Part shown: in pieces, positions 37,181 to 46,359 of the stretch
Layout of the letters: each line of letters begins with the position of its first letter
Position numbering within the stretch: position 1 is the first letter of the stretch
DNA from: a bacterium
GTDB lineage: Bacteria; SZUA-79; Acidulodesulfobacterales; Acidulodesulfobacteraceae
Length of the DNA: 62,148 nucleotides
NCBI GenBank assembly: GCA_027318865.1
Contig: DAHVOJ010000006.1
Span: 1-62,148, forward strand
Reading direction: 5' to 3'
Translations under genes and position numbers: made by a program
The notes under the pieces: model-generated
The model's input: only the letters and a program-made list of their open reading frames with translations
The model's database searches: none
Told to the model about the DNA's origin: nothing

Positions 37181-37229
37181 GGATAGATATAGAAAATTAA
37201 TAAAATTAAAGTAAATTAAGAGGATAACT

Positions 37230-37733
37230 TTGGAAGCGCTTTTTTATGTTTTTTCTTTTATCGCGATTTTTTCGGCTTTAATGGTGGTAACAATGAGGAA
37301 TCCGCTTACGTCGGCACTCTATTTAGTTTTATGCTTTTTTGCGCTTGCAGGTTTTTACGTGCTTTTAGATATGCAGTTTCTTGCGGTAATGCAGATTTTA
37401 GTATATGCCGGAGCAATAATGGTTCTTGTCGTTTTAGTTATAATGCTGTTAAATATTTCAAAAATAAAAAGCGTAAAAACCGATTTGCATCAGAAAATCA
37501 TAGGGATAGCGATTTCTTTGGTTCTATTAGTCGAAATAATTTTTTATATCGCCTACGGAACGACTAAAAAACCTACCGGCATCTTTACACATTCGGTAAT
37601 AGATAAAATCGGCAATACTCGGGTAGTCGGAGAATTTTTATTTACTAAATACATGCTGTCTTTCGAAATTGCGTCGATTCTTTTGTTTGTTGCAATAATA
37701 GGGGCTTATTTATTTGCTAAAAAGAAGTTCTAA
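37230..37733 (+). CDS. nuoJ: NADH-quinone oxidoreductase subunit J
   Basis: NuoJ is a membrane subunit next to the proton path. The 167-residue product has five membrane helices and the family motif MQILVYAGAIMVLVVLVIML. Translation begins at TTG (37230), five bases after AAGAGGA (37218-37224). The N-terminus EALFYVFSFIAIFSALMVV fits homologues, so the TTG is well supported. No ATG precedes it in frame. Confidence 0.93.
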   Translation: MEALFYVFSFIAIFSALMVVTMRNPLTSALYLVLCFFALAGFYVLLDMQFLAVMQILVYAGAIMVLVVLVIMLLNISKIKSVKTDLHQKIIGIAISLVLLVEIIFYIAYGTTKKPTGIFTHSVIDKIGNTRVVGEFLFTKYMLSFEIASILLFVAIIGAYLFAKKKF

Positions 37734-37769
37734 TTTTATTAAATTTAAACAAGCAGGTTCGATAAATTT

Positions 37770-38063
37770 ATGAATAATTATTTAATTGTAGCGGGTATTA
37801 TTTTTTGTATAGGAGCGCTCGGCGTTCTTATGCGTAAAAATTTAATAATTGTTTTTATGAGTCTTGAACTTATGTTTAATGCGGCTAATCTTGGATTTGT
37901 CGCAGTATCGGACCGGTTAAATCTTATCTCGGGGGATATATTCGTTATTTTTGTAATGGTAGTAGCCGCGGCAGAAGCTGCCGTAGCTCTCGGTATTATC
38001 GTAGCATTTTACAGAGAAAAAGGAACTATCGACATCGATAAAGCAAACGAGTTAAAAAATTAA
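37770..38063 (+). CDS. nuoK: NADH-quinone oxidoreductase subunit K
   Basis: NuoK is a three-helix Mrp-like subunit. The 97-residue product shows GALGVLMRKNLIIVFMSLEL and the second conserved Glu in AAAEAAVALGIIV. Both glutamates that take part in proton pumping are present. It lies between nuoJ and nuoL. Confidence 0.96.
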   Translation: MNNYLIVAGIIFCIGALGVLMRKNLIIVFMSLELMFNAANLGFVAVSDRLNLISGDIFVIFVMVVAAAEAAVALGIIVAFYREKGTIDIDKANELKN

Positions 38064-38084
38064 AATAAAAGGTTGCTATTAACA

Positions 38085-39968
38085 ATGGATTTAAAAACAT
38101 CGATCGCTTGGTTAATCCCGTTATTTCCTCTTGCAGGCTGGCTGTTGTGGGGCTTATTCGGAAAATATTTTAAAGGGCTGTCCGGATATATAGCCAGCGC
38201 TTTTATCGGAATATCTTTTATCCTGTCGGTTATTCTTTTTTTCATAGTAGCTTATTCCCACGGATTTACCGATACTCTTTATCCATGGGTGCATGCAGGT
38301 ATATTCAAGGTTGGAGTATCCGCAGTCGTGGACAGGCTTTCGGTAATTATGCTTGTTATGGTTACGGGGGTCAGCACTCTCGTTCATATATATTCTATTG
38401 GATATATGCAGGGAGATAAAGGTTTTTCTCGATATTTTTCTTTTTTGAATCTTTTTGTTTTTTCCATGATAATGCTGGTTATGTCTAATAATCTGCTGCT
38501 GTTGTATGTATTTTGGGAAGCTGTAGGTTTTTGTTCTTATATACTCATAGGTTTCTGGTACGAAAAAAAATCAGCGTCTGATGCAGGGAAAAAGGCATTT
38601 ATAGTCAACAGGATAGGAGACTTTGGTTTTGCCGTAGGTATATTTCTTTTATTTTTTGCGACTAAAACTCTTAATTACGAAAAGATATTTTCTATGGTTC
38701 CTGCTATGCCGGTATTGACTGTTACGATTATAGCCCTGCTGTTATTTGCCGGAGCGGTCGGAAAATCGGCTCAATTTCCTTTGCATGTATGGCTTCCGGA
38801 TGCAATGGAAGGTCCCACTCCGGTCAGCGCATTAATACATGCGGCAACCATGGTTACGGCCGGCGTATATATGATAGCAAGGTTCCATGTATTATTCTCA
38901 TATTCGCCTACAGCTTCGGAAGTCGTTCTTATAGTCGGAACGTTTACCGCATTTTTTGCCGCCTTTATCGCCCTTACCCAGTATGACATTAAAAGGATCG
39001 TTGCATATTCTACGGTAAGTCAGCTCGGATATATGTTTATGGCAGTCGGCATAGGTTCTTATACCGCCGGCATATTTCATCTTATATCCCATGCTATTTT
39101 TAAAGGGCTGCTTTTTTTGACTGCGGGAAGCGTAATGCACGGACTTTCGGGCGAACTGGATTTAAGGAAAATGGGCGGATTGTATTCGAAAATGAAAATT
39201 ACCGCTATTACGTTTATAGTAGGCGGGCTTGCTTTATCCGGTATTCCGCCATTTTCGGGTTTTTTTTCCAAAGATGCCATACTTGCGGATGTTTATAATA
39301 AAGGTTTTTACTTTGCGTGGGCTGTTGGAGAGATAACCGCTTTAATGACCGCTTTTTATATTTTCAGGTTAATATTTTTGGCTTTTTTTGCAGAGTCTAA
39401 AGTGGACAAAAACTTGCATGTTCACGAGTCTCCAAAGATTATGACCCTCCCAATGATTATAATGGCTTTTTTTGCATTAACAATCGGATTTATAGGGATA
39501 CCGCCGTTTAATCATTCTATATTTTATAACTTTTTGCATGTAGATTTTCTTAACGTTAATAATTTTGCTCCTATAGTTAATAATACGCCGTGGTATTTTT
39601 TAAGCCTTATATCGGTTGCGGCTGGATTAATCGGAATATATATAGCGTATCTATTATATATAAGAAAAGCTGTCGATCCGGAAAAAATAAAGTCCATGTT
39701 TAAACCTATTTACGCGCTGTCTTATAATAAAGTTTATATAGACGAAATATATGATTTTTTAATAGTTAAACCTCTGCTTGCTTTTTTTAATTTTCTATGG
39801 AAAGTCGTCGATATTAAAGTTATCGACGGCGCCGTTAACGGAATTGCCGGCGCATTTGCGGGTTTTTCCGTAAAAGCAAGAAAAATACAGAACGGCATGC
39901 TGATGAGTTATATTTTAACGCTTTCTATAGGCGCCGTTGCCATTCTTTTTTATTATTTTATAAGATAA
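38085..39968 (+). CDS. nuoL: NADH-quinone oxidoreductase subunit L
   Basis: NuoL is the distal antiporter-like proton pump with the long lateral helix. The 627-residue protein has FWEAVGFCSYILIGFW, KSAQFPLHVWLPDAMEGPTP, VSALIHAATMVTAGVYM and TQYDIKRIVAYSTVSQLGYM. The frame opens at a TTG (38073), but AAAAGG at 38067-38072 abuts it, while the ATG at 38085 is 12 bases away and gives the usual N-terminus. Length is standard. Confidence 0.96.
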   Translation: MDLKTSIAWLIPLFPLAGWLLWGLFGKYFKGLSGYIASAFIGISFILSVILFFIVAYSHGFTDTLYPWVHAGIFKVGVSAVVDRLSVIMLVMVTGVSTLVHIYSIGYMQGDKGFSRYFSFLNLFVFSMIMLVMSNNLLLLYVFWEAVGFCSYILIGFWYEKKSASDAGKKAFIVNRIGDFGFAVGIFLLFFATKTLNYEKIFSMVPAMPVLTVTIIALLLFAGAVGKSAQFPLHVWLPDAMEGPTPVSALIHAATMVTAGVYMIARFHVLFSYSPTASEVVLIVGTFTAFFAAFIALTQYDIKRIVAYSTVSQLGYMFMAVGIGSYTAGIFHLISHAIFKGLLFLTAGSVMHGLSGELDLRKMGGLYSKMKITAITFIVGGLALSGIPPFSGFFSKDAILADVYNKGFYFAWAVGEITALMTAFYIFRLIFLAFFAESKVDKNLHVHESPKIMTLPMIIMAFFALTIGFIGIPPFNHSIFYNFLHVDFLNVNNFAPIVNNTPWYFLSLISVAAGLIGIYIAYLLYIRKAVDPEKIKSMFKPIYALSYNKVYIDEIYDFLIVKPLLAFFNFLWKVVDIKVIDGAVNGIAGAFAGFSVKARKIQNGMLMSYILTLSIGAVAILFYYFIR

Positions 39969-39979
39969 GGACGTAAAAA

Positions 39980-41539
39980 ATGGATTTTTTCATGAAATAT
40001 CTCTTGACAATATTGATTTTTTTCCCTACAGCCTCTATTTTCTTATTGCTCCCTATAAATAAAAAAAATGAGAGCTTACTAAGGAATCTTTCTACTTTTT
40101 TATCGTTGGTAGAGTTTATAATTTCATATTATCTTTTTGTTTATTTTAAACCTGACACATATAAGTTTCAGTTTGTAGAAAAATTTAACTGGATCCCTTC
40201 ATTCGGCGCTTCATATTTTTTGGGCATAGACGGAGTAAGCCTGTTTTTAATACTGTTGACTACCCTTTTGACTTTTGTTTCTTTATTATCAAGCTACAGA
40301 TACATAAAAGAGCACGTCAAAGAATTCGTCATTCTAATGCTACTGCTGGAAACATTTATGCTCGGCACTTTTGCGGCATTAGACATCCTTCTTTTTTATC
40401 TTTTCTGGGAATTTATGCTTATACCTATGTATTTTATTATAGGCATGTGGGGTACGGGAAGACGGATTTACTCTGCCGTAAAGTTCGTTCTTTATACCCT
40501 TGCGGGTTCGTTGATAATGCTTTTCGGATTAATTTATATATTCATAATGCATTATAACCAGACCGGTAATTTTACGTTTAATTTATTAAGATTATATCAT
40601 ACGAATATTCCCGCCGGGTTGCAGATATTATTGTTTATCGCTTTATTTTTAGGCTTTGCGGTAAAGGTGCCGATTTTCCCGTTTCATACGTGGCTTCCCG
40701 ATGCCCATACGGAAGCCCCTACGGCAGGCAGTGTTATACTTGCCGGCGTTTTATTAAAATTCGGCGTTTACGGTTTCTTTAGATTCGCTATTCCTCTTTT
40801 GCCTACGGCGGCTTTAATTCTTGCTCCTTTTGTAATAGTTATCGGAGTCGTCGGTATTCTTTACGGTGCGTTCGTTTCTATAGTCCAGAGGGACCTTAAA
40901 AGATTAGTAGCTTTTTCCAGCGTTTCTCATATGGGTTTTATAATGCTTGGGTTGTTTGCGTTATCCGCAATAAGCGTAAACGGCGCAGTTATTCAGCTCT
41001 TAAATCACGGAATCGATACAGGAGCTTTATTCCTTTTTGTCGGCATGATTTACGAAAGGATGCATACGAGACAGATTAAAGATTTAGGCGGCATTGCAAA
41101 AAAAGCGCCTATTCTTACCACATTATTTTTAATTTCGGTTCTTGCCTCAGTCGGGCTTCCGGGTTTAAACGGTTTTATAGGGGAATTTTTAATATTGATA
41201 GGATCTTTTCGCTACTATCCGGTTTTAACTATTATAGCTGCGAGCGGTATTATTTTTGCGGCAGTTTATTTATTATGGATGTTTCAGAGGGTTATGTTTG
41301 ATGAATCCGCAACCTCTCCACATTCGTCCGAACATCACGCCGAAATTTTTGAGGACATGAATCTCAGGGAAATTGTCACCGTTTTGCCTTTGATAATATT
41401 GATGTTTTTAATGGGATTTTATCCTGCGCCTTTTTTAGACAGGATAGGTCCTACTGTTTTACACTTTATATCGATGATAAATCATCATAAGATTGTTTAT
41501 AATGCTATCAAAATAAAGGCGGGGTTGTCCAATGCATAA
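39980..41539 (+). CDS. nuoM: NADH-quinone oxidoreductase subunit M
   Basis: NuoM is the middle antiporter-like pump. The 519-residue protein has LLFYLFWEFMLIPMYFIIG, FPFHTWLPDAHTEAPTAGSV, LAGVLLKFGVYG and RDLKRLVAFSSVSHMGF. The key Glu of FWEFML and lysines of the discontinuous helices are in place. It overlaps nuoN by 8 bp. Confidence 0.96.
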   Translation: MDFFMKYLLTILIFFPTASIFLLLPINKKNESLLRNLSTFLSLVEFIISYYLFVYFKPDTYKFQFVEKFNWIPSFGASYFLGIDGVSLFLILLTTLLTFVSLLSSYRYIKEHVKEFVILMLLLETFMLGTFAALDILLFYLFWEFMLIPMYFIIGMWGTGRRIYSAVKFVLYTLAGSLIMLFGLIYIFIMHYNQTGNFTFNLLRLYHTNIPAGLQILLFIALFLGFAVKVPIFPFHTWLPDAHTEAPTAGSVILAGVLLKFGVYGFFRFAIPLLPTAALILAPFVIVIGVVGILYGAFVSIVQRDLKRLVAFSSVSHMGFIMLGLFALSAISVNGAVIQLLNHGIDTGALFLFVGMIYERMHTRQIKDLGGIAKKAPILTTLFLISVLASVGLPGLNGFIGEFLILIGSFRYYPVLTIIAASGIIFAAVYLLWMFQRVMFDESATSPHSSEHHAEIFEDMNLREIVTVLPLIILMFLMGFYPAPFLDRIGPTVLHFISMINHHKIVYNAIKIKAGLSNA

Positions 41540-43085
41540 TATTATGCCTTCTATATACGGATTAAATTTTTTGGAACAAAGCATATTAAGTATAATACCG
41601 GAAGTCGTAATTATAATATTTGCTTTTATGGTACTTTTTTTAACCTTTTTCGAAAAACTTGCCAAGGGTAAAAATTCGTATTATTTGTCTTTAATAGGCA
41701 TAGGTTTTTCTATTTTATACGTGTTTATGCTTTCTGGAAGGAATCTGATAGGTTTTTACGGATCGGTAGTATTTAACGGTTATGAAGTATTTTTATTCAT
41801 AGCTATTTTATTATCCGGATTTTTTGCCGTTCTCATTTCTAAAGATTATATAGAAAATTTCGATATACCGTACCCGGAATATTACAGTCTTATTCTTTTC
41901 GGAATATCCGCCATGATGTTTTTGGTATCCTCCAATAATTTGATAATGGTGTTTATATCTTTAGAATTTATGTCTATATGCGCTTATATACTTACCGGCT
42001 ATATTAAGGGCAGCACAAGAAGCACCGAAGCGGCGCTTAAATATTTTATTCTCGGAGCTTTTGCATCCGGATTTTTACTTTTTGGCTCGGTTTTTATTTA
42101 CGCGGCGGTAGGACATTTAAATTTGTACGCAATTCATACATATTTAGAAAACATTTCTTACGGTAGTCCTAACGGGCTGAGCAGATTAACGGGAATCAGC
42201 GAATATCTTTCCGCAGGTCTTTTACTGTTTTTAGTAGGATTAGCCTTTAAAATGTCGTTGTTTCCGTTTCATGCATGGACTCCCGACGCTTACGACGGGG
42301 CTCCGACGCCGGTAACGACTTTTATGGCTACAGGTATCAAGGTAGCCGCTTTTGCGATATTTTTACGAATTTATTCTCTTATCTATAATTTTAATATTAT
42401 TAATTTTAACGATATACTGTGGCTGTTAGCGGTATTGTCTATGACGTTCGGAAATATAGCCGCTCTTTTGTCTTCTAATATTAAAAGACTTCTTGCTTAT
42501 TCTTCCATAGCGCAGGCGGGTTATATACTCATAGGAATAATAGGCGGAGGACTTTATGGTTATTCGGGGACGCTTTTTTATCTTCTTTCATATATTTTTA
42601 TGACGGCAGGAGCTTTTGTCATTGTTATTATATTCGAAAATTCGGATTTGATTTCCTTAGACATCAAAAAATATACCGGATTAGGATATAAACGTCCTTT
42701 CATTGCCGCCGCCATGTCGTTTTTCTTGTTATCGCTTGCAGGAATACCGGTAACATCCGGATTTATGGGAAAATTTTACGTATTTTCGTCGGCTATTAAA
42801 TCAGGTTACAACTGGTTAGTTTTTATTGCTTTATTAAACAGCGCTTTTGCGGCATATTATTACATTAAAATAATAGTTAAAATGTATATGCCGGATAATG
42901 AAGATTCCGTTAATTCATGTGTTATTGCCGAAGGTAAAAATTATGGGATAATTAACGGAAGCATAGGCGACGGATTATTAATAACTATTTTAATCTGTCT
43001 GTTTTTTACTCTGTTGATGGGAATTTATCCTCAAATATTTATTAATTTTGCGAATTACTCAGCCGCTTCGCTATGGAGAATATAG
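41532..43085 (+). CDS. nuoN: NADH-quinone oxidoreductase subunit N
   Basis: NuoN is the proximal antiporter-like pump. The 517-residue product has FISLEFMSICAYILTGY, STEAALKYFILGAFASGFLL, FPFHAWTPDAYDGAPTPVT and NIKRLLAYSSIAQAGYI. It is the last nuo gene. Its 3' end overlaps ispE by 13 bp, so the isoprenoid gene is translated from the end of the same message. Confidence 0.96.
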   Translation: MHNIMPSIYGLNFLEQSILSIIPEVVIIIFAFMVLFLTFFEKLAKGKNSYYLSLIGIGFSILYVFMLSGRNLIGFYGSVVFNGYEVFLFIAILLSGFFAVLISKDYIENFDIPYPEYYSLILFGISAMMFLVSSNNLIMVFISLEFMSICAYILTGYIKGSTRSTEAALKYFILGAFASGFLLFGSVFIYAAVGHLNLYAIHTYLENISYGSPNGLSRLTGISEYLSAGLLLFLVGLAFKMSLFPFHAWTPDAYDGAPTPVTTFMATGIKVAAFAIFLRIYSLIYNFNIINFNDILWLLAVLSMTFGNIAALLSSNIKRLLAYSSIAQAGYILIGIIGGGLYGYSGTLFYLLSYIFMTAGAFVIVIIFENSDLISLDIKKYTGLGYKRPFIAAAMSFFLLSLAGIPVTSGFMGKFYVFSSAIKSGYNWLVFIALLNSAFAAYYYIKIIVKMYMPDNEDSVNSCVIAEGKNYGIINGSIGDGLLITILICLFFTLLMGIYPQIFINFANYSAASLWRI

Positions 43086-43966
43086 TTTATTTTGCTCCCG
43101 CCAAGATTAATTTCTCGTTAAGCATTGGAAAAAAAGGGGCATTTAATCTTCATCCAATCCGCTCCCTTATGAGAAAAATAAATGTAACCGACAAGATAAC
43201 TTTTAATCTTACTGACGGACGATACAAAATTAAATCGACCGCAGGCGCAAATTTAAAAAATAAAATATCCGAATCGGATCTGCAATCTATTTCTAATGAA
43301 GACAATATAGTAATAAAAGCGGCAAAAACTTTTTTCGATTCGTTAAATATAAAAAATCAAGGAATTGATATATTTATCGAAAAAAATATACCTTTAAATG
43401 CCGGATTGGGCGGCGGTTCCAGCGACGGCGCAGGACTGTTGTTAAAATTGAATGAGATTTATAATAATGCGATAGATGAAGACGGATTACGAAAAATAGC
43501 CTTAAAAATAGGGTCGGACGCACCTTTTTTTTTAACCGAAGACGATGCGGTAGTTTCGGGATTCGGCGAAAATTTAGAAAAAATTAATCGAGGAACATTA
43601 CAAAAATATTATATAGTCTTGGTAATTCCAGATTTTGGAATAAGCACTAAAGAAGCATATGCCGACTACGATGATTTTATGTTGACAAATAATATAAATT
43701 ATTGTAATATTCAATGCTTAGACTTTAAAGAATTGGAGTTCAAAAACGATTTTGAAAACGTGATATTTAAAAGGCATCCCGTTATCAAAGATATTAAAGA
43801 ATCCATGCTTTTAAACGGAGCTGACGTATCGCTTCTATCGGGCAGCGGTTCCGCGGTTTTCGGAGCTTTTGCGACGGAACGAAGCGCAAAAGATTATATT
43901 GATAAAATAAAATCGTTTAATTTTTGCGAAAAAGTGCGAATGAATTATTTGGCAGAAACTTTATAA
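43073..43966 (+). CDS. ispE: 4-diphosphocytidyl-2-C-methyl-D-erythritol kinase
   Basis: IspE phosphorylates CDP-methylerythritol in the MEP isoprenoid pathway. The 297-residue GHMP kinase begins with FAPAKINFSLSIG and has the ATP loop PLNAGLGGGSSDGAGLLLKL and the C-terminal LSGSGSAVFG. It overlaps nuoN and is followed by spoVG; a stand-alone promoter is not visible. Sequence is somewhat diverged but all three GHMP motifs are present. Confidence 0.94.
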   Translation: MENIVYFAPAKINFSLSIGKKGAFNLHPIRSLMRKINVTDKITFNLTDGRYKIKSTAGANLKNKISESDLQSISNEDNIVIKAAKTFFDSLNIKNQGIDIFIEKNIPLNAGLGGGSSDGAGLLLKLNEIYNNAIDEDGLRKIALKIGSDAPFFLTEDDAVVSGFGENLEKINRGTLQKYYIVLVIPDFGISTKEAYADYDDFMLTNNINYCNIQCLDFKELEFKNDFENVIFKRHPVIKDIKESMLLNGADVSLLSGSGSAVFGAFATERSAKDYIDKIKSFNFCEKVRMNYLAETL

Positions 43967-44001
43967 ACTATTACTCAATTCATTTTTGGAGGGATTTTTT
44001 T

Positions 44002-44265
44002 ATGCAAGTTACCGAAGTTAATGTTTTTCCGGTTAATGAAGAAAAATTAAAAGCCTATGTTACGATTACATTCGATAACTGCTTTGTCGTAAGAGATCTT
44101 AAAATAATTAACGGAAAGGACGGTTTATTTATTGCAATGCCCAGTAAGAAAAGGAAGGACGGTACGTTTAAGGATACAGCCCATCCGTTAAATAATGAAA
44201 CAAGGGATATGATAGAATCTGCGGTTCTTGCGGCATATGAAGCTGCTATGGACAATCAGGAATAA
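44002..44265 (+). CDS. spoVG: SpoVG-family RNA/DNA-binding regulator
   Basis: SpoVG is a small nucleic-acid-binding protein found in Firmicutes, spirochaetes and deltaproteobacteria. The 87-residue product starts MQVTEVNVFPVNEEKLKAYV and continues DCFVVRDLKI-like (NCFVVRDLKIINGKDGLFIA) and MPSKKRKDGTFKDTAHPLN, an almost textbook match. The frame is open further upstream, but GGAGGG at 43988-43993 lies eight bases before the ATG at 44002 and fixes the start. Confidence 0.95.
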   Translation: MQVTEVNVFPVNEEKLKAYVTITFDNCFVVRDLKIINGKDGLFIAMPSKKRKDGTFKDTAHPLNNETRDMIESAVLAAYEAAMDNQE

Positions 44266-44365
44266 ACGAGCAACGTTTTAACGCGCAGCGCAGCGAGCAA
44301 TAGTCCATAGTCTGCCTCTCTTATAGAAGGAACGCAGCGGCGCCAACCTGCCAAGGCGATTTAAG

Positions 44366-44394
44366 AGACCCTCTCTTTTTAAAGAGGAGAGTCT
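44366..44394 (+). terminator. imperfect hairpin downstream of spoVG
   Basis: AGAC (44366-44369) pairs with GTCT (44391-44394) around an imperfect pyrimidine/purine stem (CTCTCTTTTTAAAGAGGAGA), followed by an AT-rich run. It may end the spoVG message before the tRNA gene. It resembles the palindromes near 52.8 kb, so it could also be a worn copy of that repeat. Confidence 0.4.
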
Positions 44395-44471
44395 ATATAA
44401 TTTTCTGCACAAAAAAATATGGACGGGGTGCTCAAGTTTCTTTATTATTTTTTTCTGGTACTAAAAAAAAT

Positions 44472-44546
44472 TGGGGTGTCGACAAGCGGCAAGTCACAGG
44501 ATTTTGATTCCTGCATTCGGAGGTTCGAATCCTCCCGCCCCAGCCA
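44472..44546 (+). tRNA. tRNA-Gln (anticodon TTG)
   Basis: A 75-nt cloverleaf including an encoded CCA. The acceptor TGGGGTG pairs with CGCCCCA (one T-G wobble). The anticodon stem is CAGGA/TCCTG around the loop TTTTGAT, which gives anticodon TTG. The T arm is GGAGG-TTCGAAT-CCTCC and the discriminator base is G. It lies between spoVG and prs. Its 3' end is duplicated downstream at 44643. Confidence 0.95.
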
Positions 44547-44694
44547 AGCAGTATGTAAGACGAAAGCAGTAAAATAAAATTAACAATACGGCTGAGTAGG
44601 CGATCACGAACATATCTTTGCCGAAGGCGAAGGATGTGAGTCATCCTCCCGCCCCAGCCAAGCAGTATGTAAGACGAAAGCAGTAAAATAAAAT
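44529..44694. repeat. 52-bp direct repeat copying the tRNA-Gln 3' end
   Basis: Positions 44529-44580 are repeated exactly at 44643-44694. The repeat starts in the T-loop (ATCC, tRNA position 59), includes the rest of the T and acceptor stems, CCA and 34 bp of flank. The 62-bp insert between the copies (44581-44642) contains a long hairpin (about 44610-44638, CTTTGCC/GGCGAAG core). The insert end plus the repeat start can form AGGATG-TGAGT-CATCCT. Confidence 0.9.
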
Positions 44695-44704
44695 AATTAT
44701 AAAT

Positions 44705-45652
44705 ATGACAAATAAACTAAAATTATTTACGGGCAATTCTAATAAAGAACTTGCCGAAAAGATGGCCGGTTATCTCGATATAACCCTTGGAAACGCTGAA
44801 GTTTATAATTTCAGCGACGGCGAAACTTTTATTAATATTAACGAAAACGTCAGGGGTTGCGATATTTTTCTTGTGCAGTCATCATCTAATCCCGTCGATA
44901 AAAACTTGATGGAACTCCTGATAATGATAGATGCCATGAAAAGGGCGTCGGCGTCCAGGATAACGGCGGTAGTTCCTTACTACGGTTATGCCAGACAGGA
45001 TAGGAAAACGGCATCCAGAGTTCCGATAACGGCAAAATTAGTAGCCGATATTATAACTACGGCGGGTGCGGATAGAGTGTTGTCTATGGATTTACATGCG
45101 GGACAGATACAGGGTTTTTTCAATATTCCGGTTGACCATCTATATGCGGCGCCGGTACTGCTTGAATATATAAAAGAAAAGAATTATGAACCGGCAGATA
45201 TCGTCGTGGTTTCTCCCGATGCAGGAGCTGTCGAAAGGTCGAGGTCTTTTGCAAAACATTTAGGGGCAAATCTCGCTATTATCGATAAAAGAAGAATTAA
45301 AGCAAATGTCGCGGAAATAATGAACGTTATCGGCGACGTTAAGAATAAAATCGCTATTATGTTAGACGACATAATAGATACCGCAGGCACTATTACTCAA
45401 GGAGCCGTGGCGCTTTCCAACAACGGCGCGAGCGAAGTAATAGCAATGGCGACGCACGGAGTTTTATCCGGAGAAGCAATGAGTAAAATAGATAACTCTC
45501 CCATAAAAGAACTTATAATAACAGATACGATAAACCCGAAAAACAGGCAGGGGCTGTCAAGCAAGATTAAGATATTAAGCGTTGCAAATATTCTGGGAGA
45601 AGCGGTTAAAAGAATTCATGAAGAAGACTCCGTGAGTTCGCTATTCATATAA
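44705..45652 (+). CDS. prs: ribose-phosphate pyrophosphokinase
   Basis: Prs makes PRPP from ribose 5-phosphate and ATP for nucleotide, His and Trp synthesis. The 315-residue product has FSDGETFININENVRG, VVPYYGYARQDRKTASRVPI, DLHAGQIQGFFNIPVDHLYA and the PRPP loop MLDDIIDTAGTIT. Standard class I features and length. It follows the tRNA-Gln repeat region by only 10 bp, so its promoter must lie in or upstream of the repeats. Confidence 0.97.
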   Translation: MTNKLKLFTGNSNKELAEKMAGYLDITLGNAEVYNFSDGETFININENVRGCDIFLVQSSSNPVDKNLMELLIMIDAMKRASASRITAVVPYYGYARQDRKTASRVPITAKLVADIITTAGADRVLSMDLHAGQIQGFFNIPVDHLYAAPVLLEYIKEKNYEPADIVVVSPDAGAVERSRSFAKHLGANLAIIDKRRIKANVAEIMNVIGDVKNKIAIMLDDIIDTAGTITQGAVALSNNGASEVIAMATHGVLSGEAMSKIDNSPIKELIITDTINPKNRQGLSSKIKILSVANILGEAVKRIHEEDSVSSLFI

Positions 45653-45687
45653 ATAATATTAACATATTTTAAAAAAGGAGATTTTCA

Positions 45688-46341
45688 TTGGACATTGTTG
45701 ATTTAAATATCGAAAGAAGAAAAAAAGGCGATAATCTTAGGGTTCTAAGAAAAAATGGTTTTATACCGGCGGTATTATACGGAAAGCAAACAGGGTCGGA
45801 TATAGTTCTGCTTAATTATAAAGAATTTCTTAAGGCTTTTGCAAAACACTCAATATCTTCGTTTATCAATATATTAAGCAACGAAGTTGCGGTGAACGGT
45901 AAAACCGCCGTTATAAAAGAAATTCAAAAGGACCCCGTTACCGATAATATTATTCATATCGATTTGCACGAAATATCGATGGACGAAAAAATAGAAATAG
46001 AAGCCGTTATTCATTTTACCGGCAAGCCGGAAGGAGTTAAGCTCGGCGGAATTCTTGAGCCGCTGATGAGGCATATAGCAATAAAAGGTTTTCCTAAAGA
46101 TATAATAGATACCGTAAATATCGATGTTTCCGGGCTTAAAATCGGAGATATTATCCATGTCGGAGATTTAAATTTAGGCGATAAGATAGAAATAATGGCC
46201 GAAAACGATGCGGCTATTGTTACGGTTGCAGAACCTTCCGTTGAAGAGGTTTCCGCACCTGCCGCAGGAGCGGAAGGCGAATCCGCATCTCAAACGGCAT
46301 CCGCTTCTACCGCGACCCAGCAGACTTCACAGAAGGCTTAA
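45688..46341 (+). CDS. rplY: 50S ribosomal protein L25 (CTC/TL5 type)
   Basis: L25 binds 5S rRNA. The long general-stress-type form is present: the N-terminal L25 domain (RVLRKNGFIPAVLYGKQTG, KDPVTDNIIHIDLHEI) and the C-terminal TL5 beta-domain (PEGVKLGGILEPLMRHIAIK, VSGLKIGDIIHVGDL). The last about 30 residues are Ala/Ser/Thr/Gln-rich and of low complexity. Start is TTG at 45688, seven bases after AAAAAGGAG; no ATG fits. Confidence 0.95.
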   Translation: MDIVDLNIERRKKGDNLRVLRKNGFIPAVLYGKQTGSDIVLLNYKEFLKAFAKHSISSFINILSNEVAVNGKTAVIKEIQKDPVTDNIIHIDLHEISMDEKIEIEAVIHFTGKPEGVKLGGILEPLMRHIAIKGFPKDIIDTVNIDVSGLKIGDIIHVGDLNLGDKIEIMAENDAAIVTVAEPSVEEVSAPAAGAEGESASQTASASTATQQTSQKA

Positions 46342-46359
46342 AACTATTATTTTTAAAAG

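Noticed and set aside
44432-44644. 70-codon minus-strand ORF over tRNA-Gln
   Set aside because: It is the antisense of the tRNA and its repeat. Translations like this (WGGRIRTSECRNQNPV) are a known false-gene artefact of tRNA loci.
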